A stretch of DNA of 64,000 nucleotides, taken from positions 62,001-126,000 of the forward strand of contig NZ_NOIQ01000003.1 in the NCBI RefSeq assembly GCF_004136575.1. The letters run 5' to 3'. The notes beneath the pieces were generated by a model, which made no database searches, had not been told where the DNA came from, and worked only from the letters and a program-made list of their open reading frames with translations. Numbering within the stretch: the stretch's first letter is position 1; each line of letters starts with the position of its first letter. The position numbers were made by a program, and so were the translations under genes. Origin of the DNA: Rothia koreensis (lineage in GTDB: Bacteria; Actinomycetota; Actinomycetes; Actinomycetales; Micrococcaceae). Positions 1-8,337 of the stretch are shown in pieces.

Positions 1-1081
1 CCACGGCTCCCGTGCCCAGGAGGGCGATCCCGACGAGAAGCAGCGAAATCACCATCCCCGGGAATCCGGAGATCCCGAACAGGTACGGCAGGATCGGGAT
101 GATCGCGCCCGAGGCGAAGAAGCAGAAGCTCGACGCCGCCGCGCCGAGGTCCGTCCCCAGAGCCACGTTCTCCGTGTTCTCCTCCTCGGCCTCGGCCTCC
201 GGCTGGTGGGAGAAGGACGGGTCGCAGTCGCAGGAGTAATGCCCGAACCGCTCGAGGGCGCGGTGGTGCGCGGCCTCTTCGCTCATGCCCCGGGCCCGGT
301 AGATCAATTCGAGTTCGTTCCTGTCGATGTCCAGGTCGGGGGCGACGTCGAGGGTCACCTGCGTGGGACGGGAAGCATCCAGGAGTTCTCGCTGCGACCG
401 GACGGACACGAATTCGCCCGCGCCCATGCTCAGGGCGCCGGCGAGCAGGCCGGCGACGCCGCTGAGCAGAACCATGTGCGGGCTCGCGCCTGAGGCGCCG
501 ATTCCCATAATCAGTGCGACGTTCGAGACGAGCCCGTCATTGGCACCGAAGACGGCGGCGCGGAAATTGCCGGACAACTTCTCTCTGCCGTTGGTCGCGA
601 GTGCCCTCACAACCTCCTCGTGCACTGCCTCGTCCGCCGCCATCGAACTGGGCGCATCCGGATCCTCGTCATAGCGCGAGCGGCCTTCGGCCCTTTGGGC
701 CAGGGCCAGCACGAAGACCGTCCCGAAATGCCTGGCCATGAACTGCAGGGCCAGGGAAGAGGCGGAGGGACGGGGCTCGGGGTCGGCCTGGGGGCCCAGA
801 AGGTTGCGCCAGTGCTGCTCGTGCCGTTTCTCGGCGTCGGCCATTTCGCGCAGGATTTCGGATTCCCGTCCGTCCGTGCGTTCGGCCAGATAACGGTAGA
901 CCGTGGCCTCGGAGATTTCGTCGGCCAGATAGCGGCGCCAACGCCGACGTTGAGCTGCCGTCGCATGGTTGCCAGATCCGGCAGTCGAAGGCGCGCTCCC
1001 GGATGCTGATGCGTCAGGGGTATCCGAGTCTCCGCCTGCGTGCGAGTCCTCGGGGCGTGGGGTGATCGGCTCTTGGCTCAT
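1..1081 (-). CDS. Ferritin-like/VIT1 (CCC1) family metal transporter, C-terminus cut by window edge
   Basis: Reading back from the ATG at 1081 gives at least 360 codons open to the window edge. After a Ser/Ala-rich start there is a ferritin-like helical part (about residues 47-90, with YLADEISEATVYRYLAE and AEKRHEQHW). It is followed by a VIT1/CCC1 membrane domain with the family motif FGANDGLVSN, a Gly/Ala helix (LLSGVAGLLAGALSMGAGEF) and a final hydrophobic stretch rich in Ile/Leu/Gly. The family moves iron or manganese across the membrane, and the ferritin-like part probably binds the metal. A Cys pair (CDCD) lies in the cytoplasmic loop. The start follows GGAGACACCCTC. The missing end is a window effect, not a visible mutation. 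Metal specificity is not readable from the sequence. Confidence 0.85.
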   Translation of the reverse strand, partial: MSQEPITPRPEDSHAGGDSDTPDASASGSAPSTAGSGNHATAAQRRRWRRYLADEISEATVYRYLAERTDGRESEILREMADAEKRHEQHWRNLLGPQADPEPRPSASSLALQFMARHFGTVFVLALAQRAEGRSRYDEDPDAPSSMAADEAVHEEVVRALATNGREKLSGNFRAAVFGANDGLVSNVALIMGIGASGASPHMVLLSGVAGLLAGALSMGAGEFVSVRSQRELLDASRPTQVTLDVAPDLDIDRNELELIYRARGMSEEAAHHRALERFGHYSCDCDPSFSHQPEAEAEEENTENVALGTDLGAAASSFCFFASGAIIPILPYLFGISGFPGMVISLLLVGIALLGTGAV

Positions 1082-1294
1082 GAGGGTGTCTCCTTCGGGC
1101 CGAGGCCGCGAGGGACTCCCGCGGAGACTTCGGCCCTAGTCTGTTGATCCCTGGAAGGGGCTTGGGCCGAAGGTCTCGCTCGCCCGCCCGGACGATCCCT
1201 GGCCGTGGCCGGGACGGTTCGACGGGTGGGTTGCCGGGAGAAACACTCTCCAGTGTGTCGACAACCCGCTCTGGCACGTATGCGCCGCTGGGAA

Positions 1295-2554
1295 CTACTC
1301 CCCTTCGATCTGCCCCACTCTAGCGGTTTTCTCCCGCCGGAGCACCCCTCCGGCAATCAATGCGCCGAACGCCACAACCGCCACGCAGAACCAGCCCGTC
1401 AAGGTCCAGCCGCCGGCGATGTAGAAGAAACCACCGACCCAACCGATGAAGGCCGAGCCGGCGTAATAGAAGAGGTTGTACATCGCGGTTCCCTGGGCCT
1501 TGCCTTCCCCGGCCAACAGTCCCGTCCACGCGGAGGCGGCGGAGTGGGCGGCGAAGAACCCCATGGTCAGCATGATCAGACCAAGCACGACGACGACCAA
1601 CGGCGACGTCGTGGTCAGGACCACCCCGGCGATCATGACGAGCATCGAAACCAGGATCGTGGTGAGCCTTCCGAACCGGGCGGTCAAACGCCCTGCGATG
1701 CTCGACGTGAACGTGCCGGAAAGGTACGCGAGGAACAGCATCGAAATGGCCACCTCGGACAGAGCATACGGTGGCAATTCGAGCTTGAAGCCGACGTAGT
1801 TGTAGACCGTCACGAATGCGCCCATCAGGGTGAACGCCAGGAGGAACAGGCTGACCATTCCGGGATTCCGCACGTGCCGACCGATGCGCGATGCGGTGGT
1901 CCGGATGGCGCCCTTCGCCGGGACGGGCGTGAATCTGCGCGCCCGTGGAAGAAGAAGCAGGAACGAGATGGCGGCCGCCGTCGCCAGAACCGCGACGGCC
2001 ATGATAGCGAGGCGCCAATTTCCGGAGAACTGGGCGACGGGCCCCGAAATGAGGCGTCCGGCGAGTCCGCCGATCGTGGTACCGGAGACATACAGCCCCG
2101 TGGCCGCGCCCGCGTGAAGGGGCTGCGTCTCCTCCGTGATGAAAGCGACGGCGACGCCGGCGAGACCCGCCAGGGCAGCACCCTGGACGAACCTCAGCAC
2201 CAGAAGCATCCCGAAATGCGGTACCCACGGGATGATCAGGCCCAGAACGGTCGCCGCAATGATGGCCGCGGCCATGGCTCGGTTCTTGCCCCAGCGGTCG
2301 GCCACATAGGTCCACGGCAGGGCGAACAGGGCCAGACCGAGCGTCGAGGAAGAGACAATGAGGGCGACCGAAGCGACGTCCCGGTGGAGATCCGCCGCGA
2401 TCGAGGGGAGAACGGCTTGCGGTGAATACAGCGGCGCGAAGGTCGCGACGCCGGCACAGAACATGGCCACGAGCATTCGCGTGAATTCGGGTGTGCCTCT
2501 GGAGTACCCCAACCATTCGTTGTCGAATGAATCCGTCGGAGGCGTCGAAGACAC
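1295..2554 (-). CDS. MFS transporter, YnfM-like 12-TM exporter
   Basis: 419 aa. The start is a GTG 10 nt after an AGGAG ribosome-binding site. The protein has about 12 hydrophobic segments and the MFS loop 2-3 motif (YVADRWGKNR, about residue 83). The N-terminal half (APLYSPQAVLPSIAADL, then VASVALIVSSSTLGLALFAL) resembles the YnfM/arabinose-efflux branch of the family. It should act in the cytoplasmic membrane as a drug or metabolite exporter, but the substrate cannot be told. It stands alone between the metal transporter and the HNHr-like gene, all on the minus strand. The 213-bp gap on its downstream side holds the promoter region of the metal transporter. Confidence 0.85.
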   Translation of the reverse strand: MSSTPPTDSFDNEWLGYSRGTPEFTRMLVAMFCAGVATFAPLYSPQAVLPSIAADLHRDVASVALIVSSSTLGLALFALPWTYVADRWGKNRAMAAAIIAATVLGLIIPWVPHFGMLLVLRFVQGAALAGLAGVAVAFITEETQPLHAGAATGLYVSGTTIGGLAGRLISGPVAQFSGNWRLAIMAVAVLATAAAISFLLLLPRARRFTPVPAKGAIRTTASRIGRHVRNPGMVSLFLLAFTLMGAFVTVYNYVGFKLELPPYALSEVAISMLFLAYLSGTFTSSIAGRLTARFGRLTTILVSMLVMIAGVVLTTTSPLVVVVLGLIMLTMGFFAAHSAASAWTGLLAGEGKAQGTAMYNLFYYAGSAFIGWVGGFFYIAGGWTLTGWFCVAVVAFGALIAGGVLRREKTARVGQIEGE

Positions 2555-2608
2555 CGAAAATCATCTCCTGTCGAGAGCGGAAGAAAGTGTGCGCAGACCG
2601 GGGGCGGG

Positions 2609-4084
2609 TCAGAGCGTGGGGACCGTTGCCGAACGGTCCTGTTCGTACAGCGCGCCGGACCCCCAACGGAACCGGTACGGGTCGGGGCAACCGCGGCCGA
2701 ACCTGAGGGCGTCGACCAGGACGTCGGCCGCCTCGTCCAGCGAGAGGCCGGAACGTTCCCAATGCCACTGGTGGGGAGTGGGCGGGGTCCACCCGGCCTC
2801 GGCCAGGTATTCCTCGTCCATGGGCCACTTGATGGCAGGCAGGAACTGCTCCGAAACCACGGTCACGGAAACCCCGCCCGGGCCGGTGAACGCCTGCGCG
2901 TAGGGTGAGTCCCCGCCCGTATCTCCGGTCTCATAGTCGACCGTCAGGAAATGCTTCCAGGGGAGCTCCCTGATGGCGTGGGCGATCTCGGCGACGAGAT
3001 TGCGCCACGAGGATTCGTCGCCCGTGGCTTCGCCGATGTGCTCGACCACGCCGATTCCCCGGTCGATCCAATGCTGCGGAGACCAGGACCCCGGTTGCTG
3101 CGTGCCGACGTCGTCGGTGTTCCCCCACGGGCCGACCCAGTTCTCCTCGTACCGCGGGTCGCCGCGGCCCGGAGCCTCCTCGTTGATGAGCCGACGTCCG
3201 TGGGACAGGGCCTCGTGCCACGAGCCGAAACGGTGCCGGACCGTAGCCAGCGTGGGGCGCGGGGTCGTGTGGCGGGCGACGTCGGCGGACCACCGGCCGT
3301 ACAAGAGCGCCAGCGGCTTGCGGTTGTTCCGGATGCAATACGTCAGGAAGTCGGCGATCGCGCTGCGGAACCGGTCCTGGGTGAAATCGGGGACGCGGTC
3401 CGTGCCGTCCGGCGCGTACCTCTGCCCGGGGGACAGCCCGATCGAGACCAAGGCCCTGGACCAGGAGCCTTCCCCGAACTGGGAACTCAGAGAACGCGCG
3501 CTCGCCGGCCAGTTGCTCCGGACCAGGCGTGACATGCGCGTCAGGTCCTCCGGCATGTCGTGGCGGAAGGATTCGTATTCGGCGCTGGTGATCGAGGCGC
3601 CGGGGAACTCGGTCAGGAAGGAGAACGTGGCACCGATGCGTCCGAGAAGCCTCGCGGTCTGTTCGTCGGTGGCACCGGCGCCCTCGAAGATGCGGGAGAG
3701 ATCCTGGACGATCGCGGGATCTCCGGAGACCGCAATGAAACGTCGGTCTTCGCCCAGATCGAGCAAATGGTTCAGTGCCAGCCAGACCCCCGCGGCCATG
3801 AGCGTGCTGTTGAGCGACTCGTCACTGGGGTGGACGAAGCGTTGCGGATACTGGGACAGGACCCGGTCCAGGTGATGCCGTGCAATCTGGGGGTACAAGG
3901 TCACCAATCGGTGGCGGCACTCGCTGCGCGTCCAGCCGGCTTCGGCGAGCTCATCGACCAGGGGCCTGAAAGCGTCGAGGAACTCCTTGTACCCTGAGCC
4001 TTCCGAATCGACCATGTTCCCTTCATCCCACCGAGATTGGACCGCCGTGCGGCGGGGCGAAAGACGGGAGCGAACCTCCGTCAC
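2609..4084 (-). CDS. Uncharacterised protein with HNHr-like helical repeats and a TY-Chap-like C-terminus
   Basis: 491 aa if it starts at GTG 4084, which lies 9 nt after AAGGAAAG. A second in-frame start, ATG 4015, has AAGGGA only 2 nt away. Two middle segments look alike: about residues 140-205 (AEYESF ... FGEGSWSRALVSIGL) and 225-290 (ATVRHRFGSWHEALSHG). This pattern fits the small helical repeats found beside homing-type HNH nucleases. No HNH nuclease motif is present. The last ~150 residues (YAQAFTGPGGVSV ... EAGWTPPTP ... CPDPYRFRW) recall the TY-Chap/YbjN-like chaperone fold, a guess from pattern only. Function unknown. It sits alone behind its own promoter. Confidence 0.7.
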   Translation of the reverse strand: MTEVRSRLSPRRTAVQSRWDEGNMVDSEGSGYKEFLDAFRPLVDELAEAGWTRSECRHRLVTLYPQIARHHLDRVLSQYPQRFVHPSDESLNSTLMAAGVWLALNHLLDLGEDRRFIAVSGDPAIVQDLSRIFEGAGATDEQTARLLGRIGATFSFLTEFPGASITSAEYESFRHDMPEDLTRMSRLVRSNWPASARSLSSQFGEGSWSRALVSIGLSPGQRYAPDGTDRVPDFTQDRFRSAIADFLTYCIRNNRKPLALLYGRWSADVARHTTPRPTLATVRHRFGSWHEALSHGRRLINEEAPGRGDPRYEENWVGPWGNTDDVGTQQPGSWSPQHWIDRGIGVVEHIGEATGDESSWRNLVAEIAHAIRELPWKHFLTVDYETGDTGGDSPYAQAFTGPGGVSVTVVSEQFLPAIKWPMDEEYLAEAGWTPPTPHQWHWERSGLSLDEAADVLVDALRFGRGCPDPYRFRWGSGALYEQDRSATVPTL

Positions 4085-4106
4085 TGACTGCGTCTTTCCT
4101 TATGAG

Positions 4107-4134
4107 AGTATGCATCGCCGCCCAGGCATGCCAA
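4107..4134 (-). promoter_or_regulatory. Predicted sigma70-type promoter for the HNHr-like gene
   Basis: On the minus strand TTGGCA (4134-4129) is followed after 16 nt by CATACT (4112-4107). Transcription would begin near 4100, only about 16 nt before the GTG at 4084, so the AAGGAAAG site would lie at the very 5' end of the message. Confidence 0.5.
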
Positions 4135-4195
4135 GGACGGAACCGGATATTACCTGTTGCTTCGCTCTCCTTCGCCGATGTGACGACGCATGAAA

Positions 4196-4227
4196 GTGCC
4201 CCCGTCCCTGAAACAGGGCGGGGGCAC
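4196..4227 (-). terminator. GC-rich hairpin terminator after the aldo/keto reductase
   Basis: GTGCCCCC pairs with GGGGGCAC, and the inner part CCCTG pairs with CAGGG around an AAA loop. It lies 24 nt beyond the stop codon of the aldo/keto reductase. No run of T follows, as is common in high-GC actinobacteria. Confidence 0.75.
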
Positions 4228-4250
4228 TCGTCATGGGTCGGACCCGGCGC

Positions 4251-5087
4251 CTACTCCATGGTCTCGGTCGGGTTCATTCCGATGCGGCCGTCGTCGCGCG
4301 TCAGGCCGTTGATGGCCTCGACCTCTTCGTCCGAGAGGCGGACATCCACAGAAGCGAGGTTGCTGACGATGCGTTCCGGCGTCACCGACTTCGGGATCAC
4401 GACGTTGCCGATCGCCAGGTGCCAGGCGATGATGACCTGCCCCGGCTGGGCGTCGTGCTTCTCAGCGATATCGGTCACGACCTTTTCCTTGAGGACGTCG
4501 CCGCCCTGGCCGAGAGGCGACCAGGCCTCGGTCTTGATGCCGAGCTCCTCGTTGACGCGTCGCATGTGCTCCTGGTTGAAGTACGGATGCAACTCGATCT
4601 GGTGGATTGCGGGGGTCACACCGGTCTCGTTGATGATCTCCCGCAACTGCTCCTCCGGGAAGTTGGAGACACCGATCGACTTGACCTTCCCCTGCTTCTG
4701 GAGCTCGATGAAAGCCTTCCAGGTGTCCAGGTACTTGCCGTTGGCCGGCTGTGCCCAGTGGATCAGGTACAGGTCCAGGGGCTTGGTGAGCCCGAGACGC
4801 TCGATCGAGGCGTCGAAGGCCTCGAGGGTCGACTCGTAGCCCTGATCGTCGTTCCACAGCTTGGTGGTCACGAAGACGTCGTTCTCGTCCACGTCGGACT
4901 CGGCCAGTGCCCGTCCGACGCCCGCCTCGTTGCCGTAGATCTTTGCGGTGTCGACGTGGCGGTACCCGGCGTCCAGGGCCTGAACGACGACCTTTTCGGC
5001 GACGTCGTCCTCGACCTGCCACACGCCGTACCCCAGCTGCGGGATCTGGTTGCCGTCATTGAACGTGATGTTCGGTGAGGTTGCCAA
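4251..5087 (-). CDS. Aldo/keto reductase, 2,5-diketo-D-gluconate reductase-like
   Basis: 278 aa, full length for the family. The start codon is TTG at 5087, placed 7 nt after AAAGGA. The NADPH-dependent TIM-barrel family signature GYRHVDTAKIYGNE is present. The catalytic tetrad is intact as Asp46, Tyr51, Lys76 and His110 (LYLIHW). VKSIGVSNF and the C-terminal IPKSVTPERI cofactor-binding motif are also present. It should reduce aldehydes or ketones in the cytosol. The exact substrate is not predictable. The gene is single, is divergent from the MFS gene at 5171 and ends in a strong hairpin. Confidence 0.9.
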   Translation of the reverse strand: MATSPNITFNDGNQIPQLGYGVWQVEDDVAEKVVVQALDAGYRHVDTAKIYGNEAGVGRALAESDVDENDVFVTTKLWNDDQGYESTLEAFDASIERLGLTKPLDLYLIHWAQPANGKYLDTWKAFIELQKQGKVKSIGVSNFPEEQLREIINETGVTPAIHQIELHPYFNQEHMRRVNEELGIKTEAWSPLGQGGDVLKEKVVTDIAEKHDAQPGQVIIAWHLAIGNVVIPKSVTPERIVSNLASVDVRLSDEEVEAINGLTRDDGRIGMNPTETME

Positions 5088-5133
5088 GAAAGCATTCCTT
5101 TCATCGTGGAACCGTATTCGTGGTGCATAACCC

Positions 5134-5164
5134 CTGACCCGGCGAAGGTATTCCCGGCTAGTCT
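5134..5164 (+). promoter_or_regulatory. Predicted leaderless promoter of the MFS gene at 5171
   Basis: CTGACC (5134-5139) and TAGTCT (5159-5164) are spaced by 19 nt. The ATG begins 6 nt after the -10 box, so the transcript would start at or within a base of the start codon. No Shine-Dalgarno site precedes this ATG. Confidence 0.5.
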
Positions 5165-5170
5165 TTGGTC

Positions 5171-6556
5171 ATGGCAAGACTGCTCATGGACCTTTCGCCG
5201 TTGAAGAAGTATCCGGACTTCCGACGTCTGTGGATGGGGTCTGCGTTCTCGACCCTGGGCTTCCAGGTCACGTCCATGGCAGTGTCGCTCCAGATCTTCC
5301 ACATCACGGGCTCCACGTTCGCCGTGGGATCCGTGGGACTGGTCGCCGTTCTGCCCCTGATCATCGGAGGCCTCTACGGGGGAGTCATCGCGGACGCGCG
5401 CGATCGGCGCCTCGTCGCACTGACGGTATCGGTGATCCTGTGGCTCGTCAGCGTGCTGATCGCGCTCCAGGCCTTCCTGCACCTGGAGAACGTGTGGGTT
5501 CTCTACGGACTGATCGCGGTGCAGTCCTTCGTGCACCCGATCAATCAGTCCGCCCGTGGGGCCATCATTCCGAAGGTGGTCGGGCTCAAACGCCTGCCGG
5601 CGGCCAACGCCCTGAACATGTCCGTCAATACTCTGGCGACGACGCTCGGCCCGATGCTGGGCGGCTTCCTGGTCGCGGCCGTGGGATACGGGTGGACGTA
5701 CGCGGTCGACGTCGTGACCTTCACGGTGGGGCTCTGGGCGCTCTACAAGCTGCCCGCCCAGGTTCCGGAACACGACGGGACCGCACCGGCCCGCGGAGTG
5801 AAAGCGGTCATCGACGGCTTCGGGTTCGTGCGGCGATCGCCCGTGATCTCGATGACGTTCGTGCTGGACGTGTGCGCGATGGTCTTCCTGTTCCCGCAGG
5901 CACTGTTCCCCGCAATGGCGATCACGGTGGTCGGGGGCAACGCGGCCGTGGCCGGCCTGCTCTCCGGAACGATGACATTGGGGGCCTTCCTGGGGACGCT
6001 TCTCTCGGGTCGTGCCGTTGCGGTCACCCGCCAGGGCGCGGCACTGACCTGGACGTACGCGGGGTGGACGATCGGGATGCTCTGGTCGGGAGTCTCGATC
6101 GCCTGGATCGCGGCGGCGACGACGCCGGGGACCCCCACGGCGTGGGGCGGGCTGGCCTCCTGCATGGTGGGGCTCATGGTCGCCGGCGCCTCCGACGCCG
6201 TGGGCGGCATCTACCGCTCGACGATCCTCCAAACAGCGGCCCCGGACACGATGCGCGGCCGGCTCCAGGGGCTCTTCATCGTGACCGTCACGGGCGGGCC
6301 CCGGATCGGGTCCGGCGTCATGGGGGCGGCCGGCCAGTGGGCGGGACCCGGCTTGGCCCTGGTTTACGGGGCCGTGGCGTGCGCGGCGAGCGTCGGAGCG
6401 CTCAGCGCGAAGTTCCCGCAACTGCGCGCCTACCACGCACCGGTACCGCCGGAAACCTCCGCCATCGACACCCTCCAGACACCCCAGGCCCGCACCGAGA
6501 CCGCCGAGATCCCTCGGGTGCCGCCTCCGCCGGCCCAGCGCCCGGACGAAGACTGA
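5171..6556 (+). CDS. MFS transporter, EntS-like (MFS_3)
   Basis: 461 aa from ATG 5171. A TTG two codons upstream is in frame but has no ribosome site. The opening YPDFRRLWMGSAFSTLGFQ and the later HPINQSARGAIIPKVV are typical of the enterobactin-exporter-like MFS_3 group. About 12 membrane segments are visible, with the loop motif GGVIADARDRR. The C-terminus is a soluble Pro/Glu-rich tail of about 45 residues. Substrate unknown; siderophore or drug efflux is the usual role in this group. The gene is monocistronic and is followed by a tandem repeat and a strong bidirectional terminator. Confidence 0.85.
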   Translation: MARLLMDLSPLKKYPDFRRLWMGSAFSTLGFQVTSMAVSLQIFHITGSTFAVGSVGLVAVLPLIIGGLYGGVIADARDRRLVALTVSVILWLVSVLIALQAFLHLENVWVLYGLIAVQSFVHPINQSARGAIIPKVVGLKRLPAANALNMSVNTLATTLGPMLGGFLVAAVGYGWTYAVDVVTFTVGLWALYKLPAQVPEHDGTAPARGVKAVIDGFGFVRRSPVISMTFVLDVCAMVFLFPQALFPAMAITVVGGNAAVAGLLSGTMTLGAFLGTLLSGRAVAVTRQGAALTWTYAGWTIGMLWSGVSIAWIAAATTPGTPTAWGGLASCMVGLMVAGASDAVGGIYRSTILQTAAPDTMRGRLQGLFIVTVTGGPRIGSGVMGAAGQWAGPGLALVYGAVACAASVGALSAKFPQLRAYHAPVPPETSAIDTLQTPQARTETAEIPRVPPPPAQRPDED

Positions 6557-6565
6557 CGGCGCGCC

Positions 6566-6617
6566 AGGAAACGGCGCACGAGGAAACGGCGCACGAGGAA
6601 ACGGCGCACGAGGAAAC
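6566..6617 (+). repeat. 15-bp tandem repeat, three full copies plus a partial
   Basis: The unit AGGAAACGGCGCACG occurs perfectly at 6566-6580, 6581-6595 and 6596-6610, and its first 7 bases again at 6611-6617. It begins 9 bp after the stop codon of the MFS gene. The unit length is a multiple of three and no stop codon falls in the repeat in any forward frame. Confidence 0.95.
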
Positions 6618-6653
6618 CGCGGGCTCGGATCAACGGGATACCCCAAAAACAAC

Positions 6654-6693
6654 GGGGCACCCGGTCGCCGCCTCGACGACGACCGGGTGCCCC
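6654..6693. terminator. Bidirectional hairpin terminator between convergent genes
   Basis: A perfect 14-bp stem: GGGGCACCCGGTCG at 6654-6667 pairs with CGACCGGGTGCCCC at 6680-6693, with a 12-nt loop. It lies between the ends of the MFS gene (plus) and codA (minus) and could serve both. Confidence 0.85.
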
Positions 6694-6710
6694 GGGGCAA
6701 ACACGAGCTT

Positions 6711-8312
6711 CTAGGCGTTGTCCTCCGTCACCAGCTCCGCGGCGCGCTCGCCGATCATGAAGCAGGTGATGTTGGGGTTGACTGCAACGATTTCCGGCAT
6801 GACCGACGCATCGGCCACGCGGAGTCCCTGGACACCCTTGACCCGGAGGCGTGGGTCCAGAGGCGAGTCGATATCGTCCTCGGGTCCCATGCGCACGGTG
6901 CCGACCGGGTGGTAGACGGTGTTGTGGGTCTTGGCCACGTAGTCGGCGATCTCTTCGTCCGTCTGCACGTCATCGCCCGGGAACAGTTCGCGTCCGCGCC
7001 AGTCGTCGAGCGCGGGCTGGGAGACGATCTCCCGGGCCTTGCGGATCCCGGCGACCATGATCGCCATGTCGTAGCCTTCCTCGTCCGTGAAGTACTTCGG
7101 ATCGAACTTCGGCTTGTCGCGGAAGTCCAGGGACCGCAGGCGCACGGTTCCGCGGGAACGGGCATGAGGCACATTCGGGGTCAGGCAGAAGACGTTGTCA
7201 GCGGTCGGGTAGCCGCGGCGCAGGGTGTGCATATCGAAGTTCACCGAGCCGTAGTGCATCATGAAGTTCGGCCGACCCGGGAACTCGTCCTCGAAGGGCA
7301 CATCGAGCTGGGTGAAGATTCCGATCTCCCACCACTGCGTCGAATCCTGCACCATCGGCTTCTTGGCCTCCCACTGGATGACGGCCTCGGGATGGTCCTG
7401 CAAGTTCTCGCCCACACCGGGGGAGTCCTGCAGCACCTCCACGCCGACTTCACGCAGGTGATCGGCAGGCCCGATACCGGAGAGCATCAGCAGCTTCGGA
7501 GTATCCACCGCGCCGGCCGACAGGACGACCTCCTTGCGTGCGCGGATCGTCTTGGCGATCGCGAACGCATTGTCCACGACCTCGACGCCGATGGCCCGCT
7601 TGTCCTCGTCGAACAGAACCCGCTTGACCTGGGTATCGGTGATGAGATGGAAGTTTTCCCGACCACGGATCGGGTGAATGTAGGACACCGCCGACGACGA
7701 GCGTGTTCCGTCAGCGCGGCGGTTGATCTGGAAAAAGTTCGCCCCGTTGGTCACGGTCTTGCCCGAGTTGAACTGGGTCCGGGGGATCCCGGCCTGCTCG
7801 CAGGCGTCCAGGACCGCGACGCCGCAGGGATCCTTCGGCGGAACGTTCATGAGGTGCACCGGACCGGAATCGCCGTGGTGCTCGTTGCCCGGGGTTCCGG
7901 CGTCCTCATTCTTCTCGAGCTGCTTGTACAACCGGAATCCGGTCTCGGCGTCCCAGCCCTTGGCCCCGAACTTGTCCTCCCACTCGTTGAGATCCTCTTC
8001 GGGCGCCCAGAAGGCGATGCACGAGTTGTGGGAGGAGCATCCGCCGAGGACCTTGGCCCGGGCCATGCGCATGAAGGAATTGCCCTTCTCCTGCTCCTCG
8101 ACCGGGTAGTCCCAGTCGTATCCGGACTCGAGCAGCTCCATCCAACGGTTCAGGGCGAGGACCTCGTCGATGCCCTCGTCGTCGGGGCCCGCCTCGATCA
8201 GCGCGACCTGCGCCTCGGGGTTCTTCTCGCTCAACCGCGCCGCGGTCGCCGCACCGGAGGAGCCGCCTCCCACGACGACGTAGTCGAATTCCCGCTCTTG
8301 GGTTTCAGTCAT
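6711..8312 (-). CDS. codA: Choline oxidase
   Basis: 533 aa GMC-family flavoenzyme that oxidises choline through betaine aldehyde to glycine betaine in the cytosol, using O2 and giving H2O2. The FAD motif VVVGGGSSGAATAARLSE opens the protein. The segment GGCSSHNSCIAF holds His95, matching the histidine that links FAD covalently in the Arthrobacter globiformis oxidase. Its other active-site residues also have counterparts: QDHPEA (Glu), MMHYGSV (His), YHPVGTVRMG (His, about 463) and VNPNITC (Asn, about 510). Long stretches match the A. globiformis enzyme as I recall it, which favours oxidase over BetA-type choline dehydrogenase. It is the last gene of betT-betB-codA, 25 nt after betB. Confidence 0.93.
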   Translation of the reverse strand: MTETQEREFDYVVVGGGSSGAATAARLSEKNPEAQVALIEAGPDDEGIDEVLALNRWMELLESGYDWDYPVEEQEKGNSFMRMARAKVLGGCSSHNSCIAFWAPEEDLNEWEDKFGAKGWDAETGFRLYKQLEKNEDAGTPGNEHHGDSGPVHLMNVPPKDPCGVAVLDACEQAGIPRTQFNSGKTVTNGANFFQINRRADGTRSSSAVSYIHPIRGRENFHLITDTQVKRVLFDEDKRAIGVEVVDNAFAIAKTIRARKEVVLSAGAVDTPKLLMLSGIGPADHLREVGVEVLQDSPGVGENLQDHPEAVIQWEAKKPMVQDSTQWWEIGIFTQLDVPFEDEFPGRPNFMMHYGSVNFDMHTLRRGYPTADNVFCLTPNVPHARSRGTVRLRSLDFRDKPKFDPKYFTDEEGYDMAIMVAGIRKAREIVSQPALDDWRGRELFPGDDVQTDEEIADYVAKTHNTVYHPVGTVRMGPEDDIDSPLDPRLRVKGVQGLRVADASVMPEIVAVNPNITCFMIGERAAELVTEDNA

Positions 8313-8337
8313 ATCCTGGTTTCCTTTCCGTCTGCGT

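Noticed and set aside
6566-6617. Tandem repeat considered as a CRISPR array
   Set aside because: The 15-bp units are directly adjacent with no spacers and there is no cas gene in the window.
4868-6700. Minus-strand open frame of 610 codons over the MFS gene with R-F-L-V-R-type repeats
   Set aside because: The repeats are just the 15-bp DNA tandem repeat read backwards. The MFS gene on the other strand explains the rest.
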